Shown: one piece after another, positions 8,698 to 17,238 of the stretch
How the letters are laid out: every line of letters starts with the position of its first letter
Numbering within the stretch: position 1 is the first letter of the stretch
Assembly: GCF_001884185.1 (NCBI RefSeq)
Contig: NZ_MAOE01000014.1
Coordinates: 1-64,000, forward strand
DNA: 64,000 nucleotides
Source of the DNA: Bacillus albus
GTDB lineage: Bacteria > Bacillota > Bacilli > Bacillales > Bacillaceae_G
Direction of reading: 5' to 3'
The notes under the pieces: model-generated
The model's input: the letters and a program-made list of their open reading frames with translations, nothing else
Told to the model about the DNA's origin: nothing
The model's database searches: none
Translations under genes and position numbers: made by a program

Positions 8698-9124
8698 AGC
8701 TGAAAGCAATAAATAGTACACCGGCTGTAATAAAGACTACACCAACGCCAGTCATAAAGTTTAACTTTTCACCGAGTATAATCATCGCGAGAATGATAGA
8801 AAATACGACGCTTAATTTATCGACAGGAGCCACTTGTGAAACTTTCCCTGTTTTGAGGGCAAGAAAATAAAATAGCCATGACGAAGCACCTGCAACCCCG
8901 CTTAATGTGATAAAGAGCAGTGCTTTTTTATTTAGCAGTACGTCGCCAATATTTTGAAATTTACCTTGTATAATAATAACGCCTACCATAAATAATGCCA
9001 TAATAATAGAACGAACCGTTGTCGCGACATTGGCATCGATTCCATCTAAACCAATCTTTCCGAAAATAGATACAAGGGCAGCAGCAATTGCTGATAATAG
9101 TGCGAATAAGAGCCACGAACTCAT
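8696..9124 (-). CDS. Half-size EamA-domain transporter
   Basis: A 142-residue membrane protein with one EamA domain and about five hydrophobic segments ('SSWLLFALLSAIAAAL', 'TVRSIIMALFMVGVIII', 'VAGASSWLFYFLAL', 'VFSIILAMIILGEKL', 'GVVFITAGVLFIAF'). Single-domain members are expected to work as dimers of two halves. I chose the ATG at 9122-9124 because GGAGGA lies 8 nt upstream; an upstream in-frame ATG at 9148 lacks a site. Substrate unknown. Confidence 0.82.
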   Translation of the reverse strand: MSSWLLFALLSAIAAALVSIFGKIGLDGIDANVATTVRSIIMALFMVGVIIIQGKFQNIGDVLLNKKALLFITLSGVAGASSWLFYFLALKTGKVSQVAPVDKLSVVFSIILAMIILGEKLNFMTGVGVVFITAGVLFIAFS

Positions 9125-9185
9125 AGTAAAATTCCTCCAATCATACATTATTATACATGAAAACCATTCTCACGTATAAAGTGAA

Positions 9186-9210
9186 ACTTTAATCAGTGGG
9201 ATTTTACCGC
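9186..9210. repeat. Dispersed repeat core, copy 2 (inverted)
   Basis: GTGAAACTTTAATCAGTGGG (9180-9199) is the reverse complement of the CCCACTGATTAAAGTTTCAC core found at 4138-4157. The remaining hairpin arm has diverged here. Confidence 0.5.
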
Positions 9211-9235
9211 CTTGCAAATAGCGGAATAAATAACG

Positions 9236-9278
9236 AAATAATCCCCACCTTATATTGCTAATAAGGTGGGGATTATTA
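9236..9278 (-). terminator. Long hairpin downstream of the BH0509-like gene
   Basis: AATAATCCCCACCTTAT pairs with ATAAGGTGGGGATTATT across a 6-7 nt loop. It is followed on the minus strand by a T-rich but interrupted tract. It probably ends the small gene at 9281-9427. Confidence 0.6.
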
Positions 9279-9280
9279 TA

Positions 9281-9427
9281 CTACTCTGCAATTTCCTCAT
9301 ACAAAAAGTACGTTACATTATAAATATGTTCTACTTCATCGTCTGTCATAAATAATAATTCGTCACGCTCAATCCCTTTTTTCTTTTCAATAAACTCAAT
9401 CATGTTTTTGCGTTCTTCTCTTTTCAT
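9281..9427 (-). CDS. BH0509 family small protein
   Basis: A 48-residue protein, too short for a standard ORF cutoff, reading MKREERKNMIEFIEKKKG... and ending ...YFLYEEIAE. Charged and probably helical, it fits the short Bacillus 'BH0509' family of unknown function. GAGGAG precedes the start by 11 nt; an in-frame TTG one codon upstream would be better spaced. A strong hairpin follows. The minus-strand order places it between two unrelated monocistronic genes. Confidence 0.68.
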   Translation of the reverse strand: MKREERKNMIEFIEKKKGIERDELLFMTDDEVEHIYNVTYFLYEEIAE

Positions 9428-9545
9428 CAATTTTATTTCTCCTCTCAATCTGTTTTAATACAGTTTATTTAAGTTACTGCTATTATATAACAGAATCTTT
9501 AGAAAGTTCCACCTATTTTATTGTTTTTTTCAGAAGAACTTTTCG

Positions 9546-9580
9546 ACAAAACAAGCCCACCTAAAGGGGGCTTGTTTTGT
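9546..9580. terminator. Terminator after the pyridoxamine-oxidase-fold gene
   Basis: ACAAAACAAGCCC pairs with GGGCTTGTTTTGT just past the minus-strand stop codon. Confidence 0.75.
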
Positions 9581-9581
9581 T

Positions 9582-9998
9582 TTATAGTCGTAAAAACTCG
9601 GGCTCCGTCGTACCAGCACCATCGATGTAATAAATTGTGTCAGGATTGATTTTTATTAATACGTAATTAGGGTCTTCAGGACCAAGTAACCAACGTTTTA
9701 AGCTATTATTCCAAAACTTATTTTTTAATGTGGAGTCTTCCTCGATTGAAGCCAAGCCTTCCAGTTCAATATAATCTTCATCTAATTTTTTTCCTTCACG
9801 TCCAAGTAGTACATGTACATTTGGATTGTTTTCAATATCTGTTATCTTTTTTGATTTCCGATCTGTTGCAACATATAACACAAAATCTTCGTGGAAAAAC
9901 ATCATAAAAGCGCTATGAGGTTTATTTTCACGTACAGTAGATAATACACCAGTTCGTTGACCACAAATAATCGTTTCAATTTTTTCTTTTAAATGCAT
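9582..9998 (-). CDS. Pyridoxamine 5'-phosphate oxidase-fold protein
   Basis: A 138-residue split-barrel flavin-binding protein like Bacillus general stress protein 26. Features in order: 'GVLSTVRENKPHSAFMMFFHEDFVLYVATDRKSKKITDIENNPNVHVLLG' (in pieces over residues 17-65) is the typical strand pattern, followed by 'IELEGLASIEED' and a C-terminal 'PDTIYYIDGAGTTEPEF'. Most such proteins bind FMN or F420 and have unknown substrates. The start is at 9998, with only a weak purine-rich site (AGGGG) upstream. Monocistronic. Confidence 0.82.
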   Translation of the reverse strand: MHLKEKIETIICGQRTGVLSTVRENKPHSAFMMFFHEDFVLYVATDRKSKKITDIENNPNVHVLLGREGKKLDEDYIELEGLASIEEDSTLKNKFWNNSLKRWLLGPEDPNYVLIKINPDTIYYIDGAGTTEPEFLRL

Positions 9999-10177
9999 GT
10001 TTTTAACCCCTGTTCATAATTTATTGTTTTCTCTGTTTAAACGAGATAATTTGAATATCTTTCATACTGTTTTCTTCAATTCGATTTTTTAAACGTAATT
10101 GTGATGAAATCGGACAAGTTAGGAGAAGAATAATAATAATATCGAGGAGAAATACATACGATGGAAGGATGAAAAGC

Positions 10178-11233
10178 ATGTTTAATAAAATATTTCTTAT
10201 AGTAGCGCTTATAGGTGTACCCCTTTCTGTGCTTGGGAAAACGCTTCATTGGCCTCAAACAATTATGTTCGCTGTGTATTGCATTACGATTATCGCATTA
10301 GCGGGCTTTATGGGCAGAGCGACAGAAAGTTTGGCAATTGTTTCTGGACCTAGAATAGGCGGATTGTTAAATGCTACTTTCGGTAATGCTGTTGAACTAA
10401 TCATTTCGATTTTTGCACTTCAGGCAGGGTTAATTGAAGTCGTGTTAGCTTCTTTAACGGGTTCTGTACTTGGAAATTTATTATTAGTAGGAGGACTTTC
10501 CTTCTTTGTAGGGGGACTTAAATATAAAAGACAAAGTTTTAATGTGTATGATGCAAGGCATAATTCAGCTTTATTAATCTTTGCTGTAGTAGTAGCTTTC
10601 GTTATTCCAGAGATTTTTTCAATGAAGATGGATGCTGGAAAGACGTATCAATTAAGTATTGGTGTTTCAATTATTATGATTATTATGTACCTTGCTGCAT
10701 TGCTATTTAAGTTAGTTACGCACCGTGGTGTATATCAGCATAAAAGTGATGAAATCGCTCATGAGGAAGAACCAGAGTGGTCGAAAGGGAAAGCACTACT
10801 CATTTTAGCAATAGCGACAATTGCGGTCGCTTATGTGTCAGAGGCGCTCGTGCATACATTTGAGACAGTTGCAAAATCATTTGGTTGGTCAGAATTATTT
10901 ATAGGGGTTATTATCGTTGCAATTGTTGGGAATGCAGCGGAACATGCATCTGCAATTATTATGGCGTATAAAAATAAAGTAAATATTGCAGTTGAGATTG
11001 CGATAGGTTCTACGTTACAAATTGCCATGTTTGTTGCTCCTGTATTAGTACTGCTTTCTATGTTCTTCACGCACAGGATGCCTTTAGTATTTACAATACC
11101 AGAACTTGTTTCTATGATTACAGCTGTTTTCTTAACGATTGCGATTTCAAATGACGGAGATACAAACTGGTTTGAAGGCGGTACGTTATTAGCGGCGTAT
11201 GTCATTATGGGAATTGGTTTTTATTTATTATGA
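10178..11233 (+). CDS. cax: Ca2+/H+ antiporter (CAX family, ChaA/YfkE-like)
   Basis: A 351-residue membrane antiporter that exports Ca2+ in exchange for protons. The two alpha-repeats carry the ion-binding signatures 'GLLNATFGNAVELIISIFAL' (about 61-80) and 'VAIVGNAAEHASAIIMAYKN' (about 245-264), each with the critical Asn and Glu. The sequence closely follows B. subtilis YfkE (351 residues), whose crystal structure is known. I prefer ATG 10178, with GGAAGG 9 nt upstream, over ATG 10169, which abuts that site. A three-codon ORF (ATG GAA GGA TGA, 10161-10172) with its own GAGGAGA site precedes it. YfkD follows, as in B. subtilis. Confidence 0.94.
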   Translation: MFNKIFLIVALIGVPLSVLGKTLHWPQTIMFAVYCITIIALAGFMGRATESLAIVSGPRIGGLLNATFGNAVELIISIFALQAGLIEVVLASLTGSVLGNLLLVGGLSFFVGGLKYKRQSFNVYDARHNSALLIFAVVVAFVIPEIFSMKMDAGKTYQLSIGVSIIMIIMYLAALLFKLVTHRGVYQHKSDEIAHEEEPEWSKGKALLILAIATIAVAYVSEALVHTFETVAKSFGWSELFIGVIIVAIVGNAAEHASAIIMAYKNKVNIAVEIAIGSTLQIAMFVAPVLVLLSMFFTHRMPLVFTIPELVSMITAVFLTIAISNDGDTNWFEGGTLLAAYVIMGIGFYLL

Positions 11234-11314
11234 AAAATAGGCATAACAATTGTGCTCAGGGAAAACAATAAACGAAGTAGTATATATACCTTTACGTAGG
11301 AAGGAGCCAGACAG

Positions 11315-12112
11315 GTGAAACGAGTATACAGCATATGTCTTTCAACTATGGTCTCGTTTATTTTATTATTTCCTAACAGTGGCTTTGCAAAGACAACGGT
11401 AGAAACAAAAATGCCTTCATCTGTTTTAAATATTTCTAAAGACAATACGTTTCCAAATGATGCGCAAGATTTACCTCGTTTACAGCCGAGTAAATTTGCT
11501 CAAGAATTATTAAAAACAGCAAATATTAAAATTGAAAATCCGGACTTAATTCGAATGTTTAATGAAACGACAATTTCGAATGCGCCGCTTGCGGTAGGGT
11601 ACCGAGCGAAGATTTATTTAGGGCAATGGGCTTTACATTATGAATCGATTGATACATCGGTTAATTGGGAATATAAACAAGTAAATCGCAATGTGTACGA
11701 TAATCGCGGAGGAGATCGCCTATATCCACTACGCTATAAGCAAGAAACACAAAAGACGGTTGAAGGCGATTTAACAGCAGATATGAAAGATGCAGCAGAT
11801 GTGAAAAAAATGATGCTTCTCAAAGCGCTTGAAAAAGTACAATTGCCACTTTCATTTAAAACGACTATTGGTTATGGTACAGGACATGAGCGAGTGTATA
11901 ATATTAGTCCGAGTCAACTTGGATATTTATATGCTTATACACCAGCAGTAAATGAAAAAGGAAAAGTAACCTTTGGAGAAGTATACCTCGTATTAAAAGG
12001 AAATCAAAAAAGACTTGTTGTAAAAAATATTACATCTCAAGGAATTGGAGCTGCTATTCCAATTCATGATCATTTATATTTTAAATTCATTTCTTCTTCT
12101 CATTCGCAATAA
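11315..12112 (+). CDS. yfkD: YfkD family secreted protein
   Basis: A 265-residue protein with an N-terminal signal peptide (KR, then hydrophobic residues about 6-20, possible cleavage after 'NSGFA'). The mature part, including 'LGQWALHYESIDTSVNWEYKQ', matches what I recall of YfkD-like proteins, whose function is not known. GTG start with AAGGAG 8 nt upstream. It lies 80 nt after the Ca2+/H+ antiporter in the same order as B. subtilis yfkE-yfkD and probably shares its transcript. A strong terminator follows. Confidence 0.83.
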   Translation: MKRVYSICLSTMVSFILLFPNSGFAKTTVETKMPSSVLNISKDNTFPNDAQDLPRLQPSKFAQELLKTANIKIENPDLIRMFNETTISNAPLAVGYRAKIYLGQWALHYESIDTSVNWEYKQVNRNVYDNRGGDRLYPLRYKQETQKTVEGDLTADMKDAADVKKMMLLKALEKVQLPLSFKTTIGYGTGHERVYNISPSQLGYLYAYTPAVNEKGKVTFGEVYLVLKGNQKRLVVKNITSQGIGAAIPIHDHLYFKFISSSHSQ

Positions 12113-12115
12113 TAT

Positions 12116-12148
12116 AAAAAACGTCAGCTTATAAGCTGACGTTTTTTT
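12116..12148. terminator. Bidirectional terminator between yfkD and yfkA
   Basis: AAAAACGTCAGCTTATAAGCTGACGTTTTTT: an almost unbroken palindrome with A and T tracts at its ends. Confidence 0.85.
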
Positions 12149-13274
12149 ATAATGTAATATTTGCTGTTTTTGATAAGAAATCTTCGGTTGGATAGTAGCT
12201 GTTTTTTACAAGAACATTCGGTCCAAGACATTTTACTGCAGGACAGTGACAGCTTAATGATTTTGCTGTTTTTGAAGCGCTCCATTTTTCATACGCTTCT
12301 TGTAACGTATTTGTTTGAATGTTACCTAGAAGTGGAACATCACCAAAGTCCGTCACAATAATATTTCCATCAAAAATATTTACATTTAAACGAGAACGGC
12401 CATCTGGATCGTTACGAACAGTGACGTTTTTGCTCTCTTGTAATTTTTTAAATGTGGCAATGTCTCGCTCATCATCGCTACAAGCATAGAAAGGTAAAGT
12501 TCCAAATAACATCCATACATTTTCATCGCGAATTTCTAGTAAATGCTCAATTGCATCACGAATTTCAGCTTTCGTTAAAATCTCTAGATTACTCGCGAAG
12601 TCACTTGGATACATTGGGTGAACCTCATGACGTTTACATCCCATTTCGTCAACGATTTGACGATGAATATGTTCAATGTGTGGTAGAGTTCGTTTATTCA
12701 GCATCGTTTCGGCTGATACGAGTACACCTGCATCTGATAGAGCTTTACTATTTGTGATCATACGTTCAAATAATTTTGCACGTTGTTCATACGTAGGTTT
12801 ACGCTCCATCATTGCAAATCCACCTTCAACGAAGTCGTCAATTGTTCCCCAGTTATGAGATATATGCAATACGTCTAAATAGGGAATAATTTGTTCGTAA
12901 CGTGCTAAATCTATAGTTAAGTTTGAGTTGATTTGAGTGCGAACGCCTCGTTCATGGGCGTATTTTAAGAGTGGTGTTACATAGTTGTCGACGGATTTTT
13001 TTGAAAGCATAGGTTCTCCGCCAGTAATACTTAAAGAACGTAAATGAGGAATCTCATCTAATCGTTTTAATAAAAGATCCATCGGAAGCGGATTCGGGTC
13101 TTTCGGCTGTAACGTGTAACCAACAGCGCAATGCTCACAGCGCATATTGCATAACGTCGTTGTTGTAAACTCAACATTTGTTAATAGTAGTTTGCCGTAC
13201 TCTTCAAGGTCCATATACGCTTCCCATGGATCGTAAGAAGGAGTAATCGGCTTCATTTTTTGTGATATCGTCAT
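12147..13274 (-). CDS. yfkA: Radical SAM protein YfkAB
   Basis: A 375-residue radical S-adenosylmethionine enzyme. The [4Fe-4S] ligands are Cys42, Cys46 and Cys49 in 'LCNMRCEHCAVGY'. SAM-binding 'ITGGEPMLS' follows near residue 83. A C-terminal region with further cysteines ('SCHCPAVKCLGPN') suggests an auxiliary cluster or metal site. The start at 13274 has AAAGGAG 8 nt upstream; a 54-codon upstream in-frame extension has no site and is untypical sequence. Convergent with yfkD as in B. subtilis. The substrate of the YfkAB family is unknown. Confidence 0.88.
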   Translation of the reverse strand: MTISQKMKPITPSYDPWEAYMDLEEYGKLLLTNVEFTTTTLCNMRCEHCAVGYTLQPKDPNPLPMDLLLKRLDEIPHLRSLSITGGEPMLSKKSVDNYVTPLLKYAHERGVRTQINSNLTIDLARYEQIIPYLDVLHISHNWGTIDDFVEGGFAMMERKPTYEQRAKLFERMITNSKALSDAGVLVSAETMLNKRTLPHIEHIHRQIVDEMGCKRHEVHPMYPSDFASNLEILTKAEIRDAIEHLLEIRDENVWMLFGTLPFYACSDDERDIATFKKLQESKNVTVRNDPDGRSRLNVNIFDGNIIVTDFGDVPLLGNIQTNTLQEAYEKWSASKTAKSLSCHCPAVKCLGPNVLVKNSYYPTEDFLSKTANITL

Positions 13275-13487
13275 ATGAAATACTCCTTTGACTATTGAAA
13301 TAACAATTTGTCCATCCTCTATAATAGAAGAATATGCGCTTTTTATAAAGTGAAACTTTTTTGTGAAAAAAGAGAGAGGGCTTACATTTAAATGAATGAC
13401 TGTGACAATATTGATGAATTTACATACCCATAGCAATCATTTTTGCGGTATAATAAAAGCAACTCGAATTAAAAGGAGAGTGCCTTC

Positions 13488-13670
13488 ATGGGAAAAGCAA
13501 TTCAAGATAAAGACACACAATTAGTATATTTAAAAGAACGTTTAAATATGTTCATTGAAGTAATTGATACAATTGAACCTGAAGAAGTAGAATTAGAAGA
13601 TGTAGATCGTCTTCTTGCAATGCTAGATGAACTAGAATTAAAATGTGAGCAATTTAAAAAAGACGAATAA
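13488..13670 (+). CDS. yfjT: SE1561 family protein (YfjT-like)
   Basis: A 60-residue acidic, helical protein (MGKAIQDKDTQLVYLKERL..., then a run of Glu/Asp/Leu). It fits the short SE1561/YfjT family of unknown function and sits in the same neighbourhood as B. subtilis yfjT. AAAGGAGAG lies 8 nt upstream of ATG. Terminator follows. Confidence 0.75.
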   Translation: MGKAIQDKDTQLVYLKERLNMFIEVIDTIEPEEVELEDVDRLLAMLDELELKCEQFKKDE

Positions 13671-13676
13671 TATATT

Positions 13677-13713
13677 AAAAAGGCTGCCAATTCTAATTTG
13701 GTAGCCTTTTTCT
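13677..13713 (+). terminator. Terminator after yfjT
   Basis: AAAAAGGCTGCCAA pairs with TTGGTAGCCTTTTTCT. Confidence 0.8.
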
Positions 13714-13756
13714 GTGCGGATAATAGAAGGACGATAGAAAAAGAGGTATAATCAAG

Positions 13757-13785
13757 TTGTGAAAAATTTCATTTATGCTTTAATA
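13757..13785 (+). promoter_or_regulatory. Candidate sigma-A promoter for fumarase
   Basis: TTGTGA at 13757-13762 and TTAATA at 13780-13785 with a 17-nt spacer, about 90 nt before the chosen start. Confidence 0.4.
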
Positions 13786-13875
13786 GCGTGAAATAAATAA
13801 AAGCTAAAGAGCATAACAATGGAATTTTCAGCTCATAACGTTTTGGTAGCGTTCACAATTGAGGGGGAAGTAACA

Positions 13876-15396
13876 ATGGAAAAGCTTCAAGAAAGCATGT
13901 ATCAACTAATTGTTGAAACGTCAACGAACTTACCGAAAGATGTTCGTCGTGCGATTCAACAAGCGAAAGAGCGAGAAAATGCAGGGACTCGTTCTGCGAT
14001 GGCACTTGGCACAATTACCAATAATATTAAAATGGCTGATGATAACATCTCGCCAATTTGCCAAGATACAGGGATGCCAACGTTTAAAATTTATACACCA
14101 GTTGGTGTGAATCAATTAAAGTTGAAGGAAGCTATCTATAATGCGCTTGAGCGGGCGACAAAAGATGGTAAACTTCGTCCCAATTCTGTTGATTCTCTTT
14201 TTGGAGACAATAGTGGAAATAATTTAGGACCAGGTACACCGGTTATTAAGTTTGAACAATGGGAAAAAGATTATATTGATGCACGTTTAATCCTAAAGGG
14301 TGGTGGCTGTGAGAATAAAAATATTCAGTATAGTTTACCATGTGAACTAGAAGGACTTGGACGAGCTGGTCGTGATTTAGAAGGGATTCGTAAATGCCTT
14401 CTTCATGCAGTATATCAAGCACAAGGTCAAGGATGTAGTGCAGGTGTAATTGGTGTTGGTATCGGGGGAGACCGCACATCAGGTTACGAATTAGCAAAAA
14501 ATCAATTATTCCGTACATTAGATGATGTCAATCCAATCCCAGAGTTACAACAACTTGAAGAGTACGTATTAGAAAATGCGAATAAGCTTGGTATTGGTAC
14601 GATGGGATTTGGCGGAGAAACAACTTTACTTGGGTGTAAAATTGGCGTGTATAACCGTCTGCCAGCTAGTTTCTACGTATCTGTGGCGTATAATTGCTGG
14701 GCATACCGCCGCCTTGGCGTAACAATCCATCCTGAAACAGGTGAAATTATGGATTGGTTATATCAAGAAGGTGAAGATACACTGGAGCAAGAAGCACAAG
14801 AAAAAACAGAACAACGTGAGATTGTATTACAAGCACCAATTACAGAAGAGCAGATTCGTGAACTTCGCGTTGGTGATGTTGTAACAATTAATGGCATGAT
14901 GTATACAGGTCGTGACGCAATTCATAAGTATTTAATGGATAACGATTGTCCAGTAGATTTAAATGGGCAAGTTATTTATCACTGTGGTCCAGTTGTCGTG
15001 AAAGATGAAAATGAAAACTGGCAAATTAAAGCGGCAGGTCCAACGACAAGTATTCGTGAAGAACCGTACCAAGGCGATATTATGAAGAAATTCGGTATTC
15101 GCGCTGTCATTGGAAAAGGTGGTATGGGTGCGAAAACATTAGCGGCTTTAGAAGAGCACGGTGGTGTATATTTAAATGCAATTGGCGGTGCAGCACAATA
15201 CTATGCTGAATGTATTAAAGAAGTAAAAGATGTTGATTTCTTACAGTTTGGTATTCCAGAGGCAATGTGGCATTTACGTATCGAAGGATTTAAAGCAGTT
15301 GTAACGATGGATTCTCACGGTAATAGCTTACATGCAGATGTTGATAAAACATCACTTGAAAAATTAGCTAGCTTTAAAGAGCCAGTATTTAAGTAA
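13876..15396 (+). CDS. fumA: Class I (iron-sulfur) fumarate hydratase
   Basis: A 506-residue TCA-cycle enzyme interconverting fumarate and malate. N-terminal alpha domain (about 10-280) with 'ISPICQDTGMPTF', 'GGGCENKN' and 'TTLLGCKIG' Cys residues that would bind the [4Fe-4S] cluster. C-terminal beta domain (about 320-506) with 'YHCGPVV', 'AAGPTTSIREEPY' and 'VIGKGGMG'. Tartrate dehydratase relatives share this architecture. I chose ATG 13876 because GAGGGGGAAG lies 6 nt upstream; an in-frame ATG 57 nt earlier lacks a site. It is monocistronic between two terminators. This differs from the class II fumarase (CitG). Confidence 0.93.
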   Translation: MEKLQESMYQLIVETSTNLPKDVRRAIQQAKERENAGTRSAMALGTITNNIKMADDNISPICQDTGMPTFKIYTPVGVNQLKLKEAIYNALERATKDGKLRPNSVDSLFGDNSGNNLGPGTPVIKFEQWEKDYIDARLILKGGGCENKNIQYSLPCELEGLGRAGRDLEGIRKCLLHAVYQAQGQGCSAGVIGVGIGGDRTSGYELAKNQLFRTLDDVNPIPELQQLEEYVLENANKLGIGTMGFGGETTLLGCKIGVYNRLPASFYVSVAYNCWAYRRLGVTIHPETGEIMDWLYQEGEDTLEQEAQEKTEQREIVLQAPITEEQIRELRVGDVVTINGMMYTGRDAIHKYLMDNDCPVDLNGQVIYHCGPVVVKDENENWQIKAAGPTTSIREEPYQGDIMKKFGIRAVIGKGGMGAKTLAALEEHGGVYLNAIGGAAQYYAECIKEVKDVDFLQFGIPEAMWHLRIEGFKAVVTMDSHGNSLHADVDKTSLEKLASFKEPVFK

Positions 15397-15399
15397 ACA

Positions 15400-15435
15400 A
15401 AAATGCATCTCGAATCATTCGAGATGCATTTTTTT
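15400..15435 (+). terminator. Terminator after fumarase
   Basis: AAAATGCATCTCGAAT pairs with ATTCGAGATGCATTTTTTT. Confidence 0.85.
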
Positions 15436-15522
15436 GGTATATATAGAAAAACATGTTCAGCATGAAAGGATGTGCGGTAACAGAAACTACAAGTACGATT
15501 ATATATGGAAAGGAGACTATTT

Positions 15523-16305
15523 ATGAAATATAAATGGTTATATATCGGTCTCATTTTTTCAATTATGATGGCACTTGTTCCAGTTTCGGCATTAGCTTAT
15601 ACAAATACTCCACATAACTGGGGAATCCCACGCCCTAAAAATGAAACAGTACCAGATGCAGGAAAGTTATATACAGATTTGCTACAAAAAAATGGTGGGT
15701 TTTATTTAGGGGATACAAAGAAAAAAGATATTTATTTAACATTCGATAATGGATATGAAAATGGATACACAGGGAAAATCTTAGACGTATTAAAAGAGAA
15801 AAAAGTACCAGCAACTTTCTTTGTAACGGGGCACTACATTAAAACACAAAAAGATTTATTGTTAAGAATGAAAAATGAAGGACACATTATTGGAAACCAT
15901 TCGTGGAGCCATCCTGATTTCACAGCGGTAAATGATGAGAAACTTCGTCAAGAATTAACGAGTGTAACGGAAGAAATTAAGAAAGTAACTGGGCAAAAAG
16001 AAGTAAAATATGTACGTCCTCCGCGCGGCGTATTCAGTGAAAGAACGTTAGCTCTTACGAAAGAAATGGGCTATTATAATGTATTTTGGTCACTTGCATT
16101 TTTGGATTGGAAAGTGGATGAACAAAGAGGATGGCAATATGCCCATAATAATGTAATGACGATGATTCATCCAGGATCTATTTTATTACTTCATGCAATA
16201 TCAAAAGATAATGCAGAAGCACTTGCAAAAATCATTGATGATTTGCGCGAGAAAGGGTATGATTTTAAAAGTCTAGATGACTTAGTAAAAAGCAATCAAC
16301 CGTAA
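15523..16305 (+). CDS. pdaA: Delta-lactam-biosynthetic de-N-acetylase PdaA
   Basis: A 260-residue exported polysaccharide deacetylase that removes acetyl from muramic acid before muramic delta-lactam forms in the spore cortex. Signal-peptide-like N-terminus (about residues 5-25). NodB domain: 'YLTFDNGYENGYT' (motif 1, with Asn-Gly as in PdaA rather than Asp-Asp), 'GNHSWSHPDF' (motif 2 His residues), 'VRPPRGVFS' (motif 3) and 'SILLLHA' near the C terminus. AAAGGAG is 7 nt from the ATG at 15523. It lies near YfjT and YfjP as in B. subtilis. Expression is expected in the forespore (sigma-G), but I could not place a convincing sigma-G promoter. Confidence 0.93.
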   Translation: MKYKWLYIGLIFSIMMALVPVSALAYTNTPHNWGIPRPKNETVPDAGKLYTDLLQKNGGFYLGDTKKKDIYLTFDNGYENGYTGKILDVLKEKKVPATFFVTGHYIKTQKDLLLRMKNEGHIIGNHSWSHPDFTAVNDEKLRQELTSVTEEIKKVTGQKEVKYVRPPRGVFSERTLALTKEMGYYNVFWSLAFLDWKVDEQRGWQYAHNNVMTMIHPGSILLLHAISKDNAEALAKIIDDLREKGYDFKSLDDLVKSNQP

Positions 16306-16327
16306 GCATGTATGCTTGCGGTTTTCT
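16299..16327 (+). terminator. Terminator after pdaA
   Basis: ACCGTAAGCATGTATGCTTGCGGTTTT, overlapping the pdaA stop codon. Confidence 0.7.
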
Positions 16328-16364
16328 CATGCTATAATGATGTGTAAAAAGGATGGGGAAACGT

Positions 16365-17228
16365 ATGTGGAGTGAACATGTTACGTTAGAGTATCCGTAT
16401 CATTTTGAAGAAGTATTAAAACGTTTATCTTTTGATCCTCTTAACGTCATTCAATTAGATGAGAAAGTTATTTATGTCCCGCTTTGTATAGATGAGGAAC
16501 AGATTGTTGTTCGTCTGCAAGGGATTGGTACTGTTCAAAATCCACAGTTTTGGATTTCTAGTCAGACAGGAAATCCAGAGAAAGTCATGAAACGAATGAG
16601 GGCCATTTTTCATTGGAATGAACCGTTTCAAGATATACAAAATCATTTTTTAAACACATCATTACGTCCACTATTTGAAACATATGCGTATACTCCAATT
16701 ATTTTAGAATTTGATTATTTTGCTTGTCTTCTTCGCTGTATCATTCATCAACAAATAAATTTGAAATTTGCTACTGTGTTAACAGAACAGTTTGTGAAAC
16801 GATATGGAACAGAGAAGAATGGTGTATTCTTTTTCCCAACTCCAGAAAGAGTAGCAAACATTTCAATAGAGGAATTGAGAGAGCAGAAGTTTAGTCAGCG
16901 AAAAGCTGAATATATAGTAGGATTAGGTAGAAGTATTGTCAGCGGTACATTAAATTTAGCGAGTATAGAAACCAGGGCGGAAGAAGAGGTTTCAGCACAA
17001 CTGTTACCAATTAGGGGGATTGGTATATGGACAGTGCAAAATTTTTTAATGTTTGGGCTTGGACGGAAAAATATGTTTCCGAAAGCGGACATTGGGATTC
17101 AGCGTGCAGTACAAGGTGTATTTCAATTAGATGATAAACCTGATGATGCATTTTTAGAAAAAGTGAAACAAGAGTGTGAACCATACTGCAGTTATGCAGC
17201 GTTATATTTATGGAAAAGTATAGAGTAG
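16365..17228 (+). CDS. yfjP: DNA-3-methyladenine glycosylase, AlkA superfamily (YfjP-like)
   Basis: A 287-residue base-excision DNA glycosylase. N-terminal AlkA-like domain (about 1-100), then the helical core with '[12 protein letters not shown]' and the helix-hairpin-helix '[19 protein letters not shown]', followed by '[10 protein letters not shown]', whose Asp is the expected catalytic residue. The sequence runs parallel to B. subtilis YfjP. I chose ATG 16365 because GGATGGGG precedes it by 6 nt; an in-frame ATG at 16353 sits on top of this site. It is followed after 10 nt by the rRNA methyltransferase and likely cotranscribed. Confidence 0.9.
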   Translation: MWSEHVTLEYPYHFEEVLKRLSFDPLNVIQLDEKVIYVPLCIDEEQIVVRLQGIGTVQNPQFWISSQTGNPEKVMKRMRAIFHWNEPFQDIQNHFLNTSLRPLFETYAYTPIILEFDYFACLLRCIIHQQINLKFATVLTEQFVKRYGTEKNGVFFFPTPERVANISIEELREQKFSQRKAEYIVGLGRSIVSGTLNLASIETRAEEEVSAQLLPIRGIGIWTVQNFLMFGLGRKNMFPKADIGIQRAVQGVFQLDDKPDDAFLEKVKQECEPYCSYAALYLWKSIE

Positions 17229-17238
17229 AGGTGTAATA

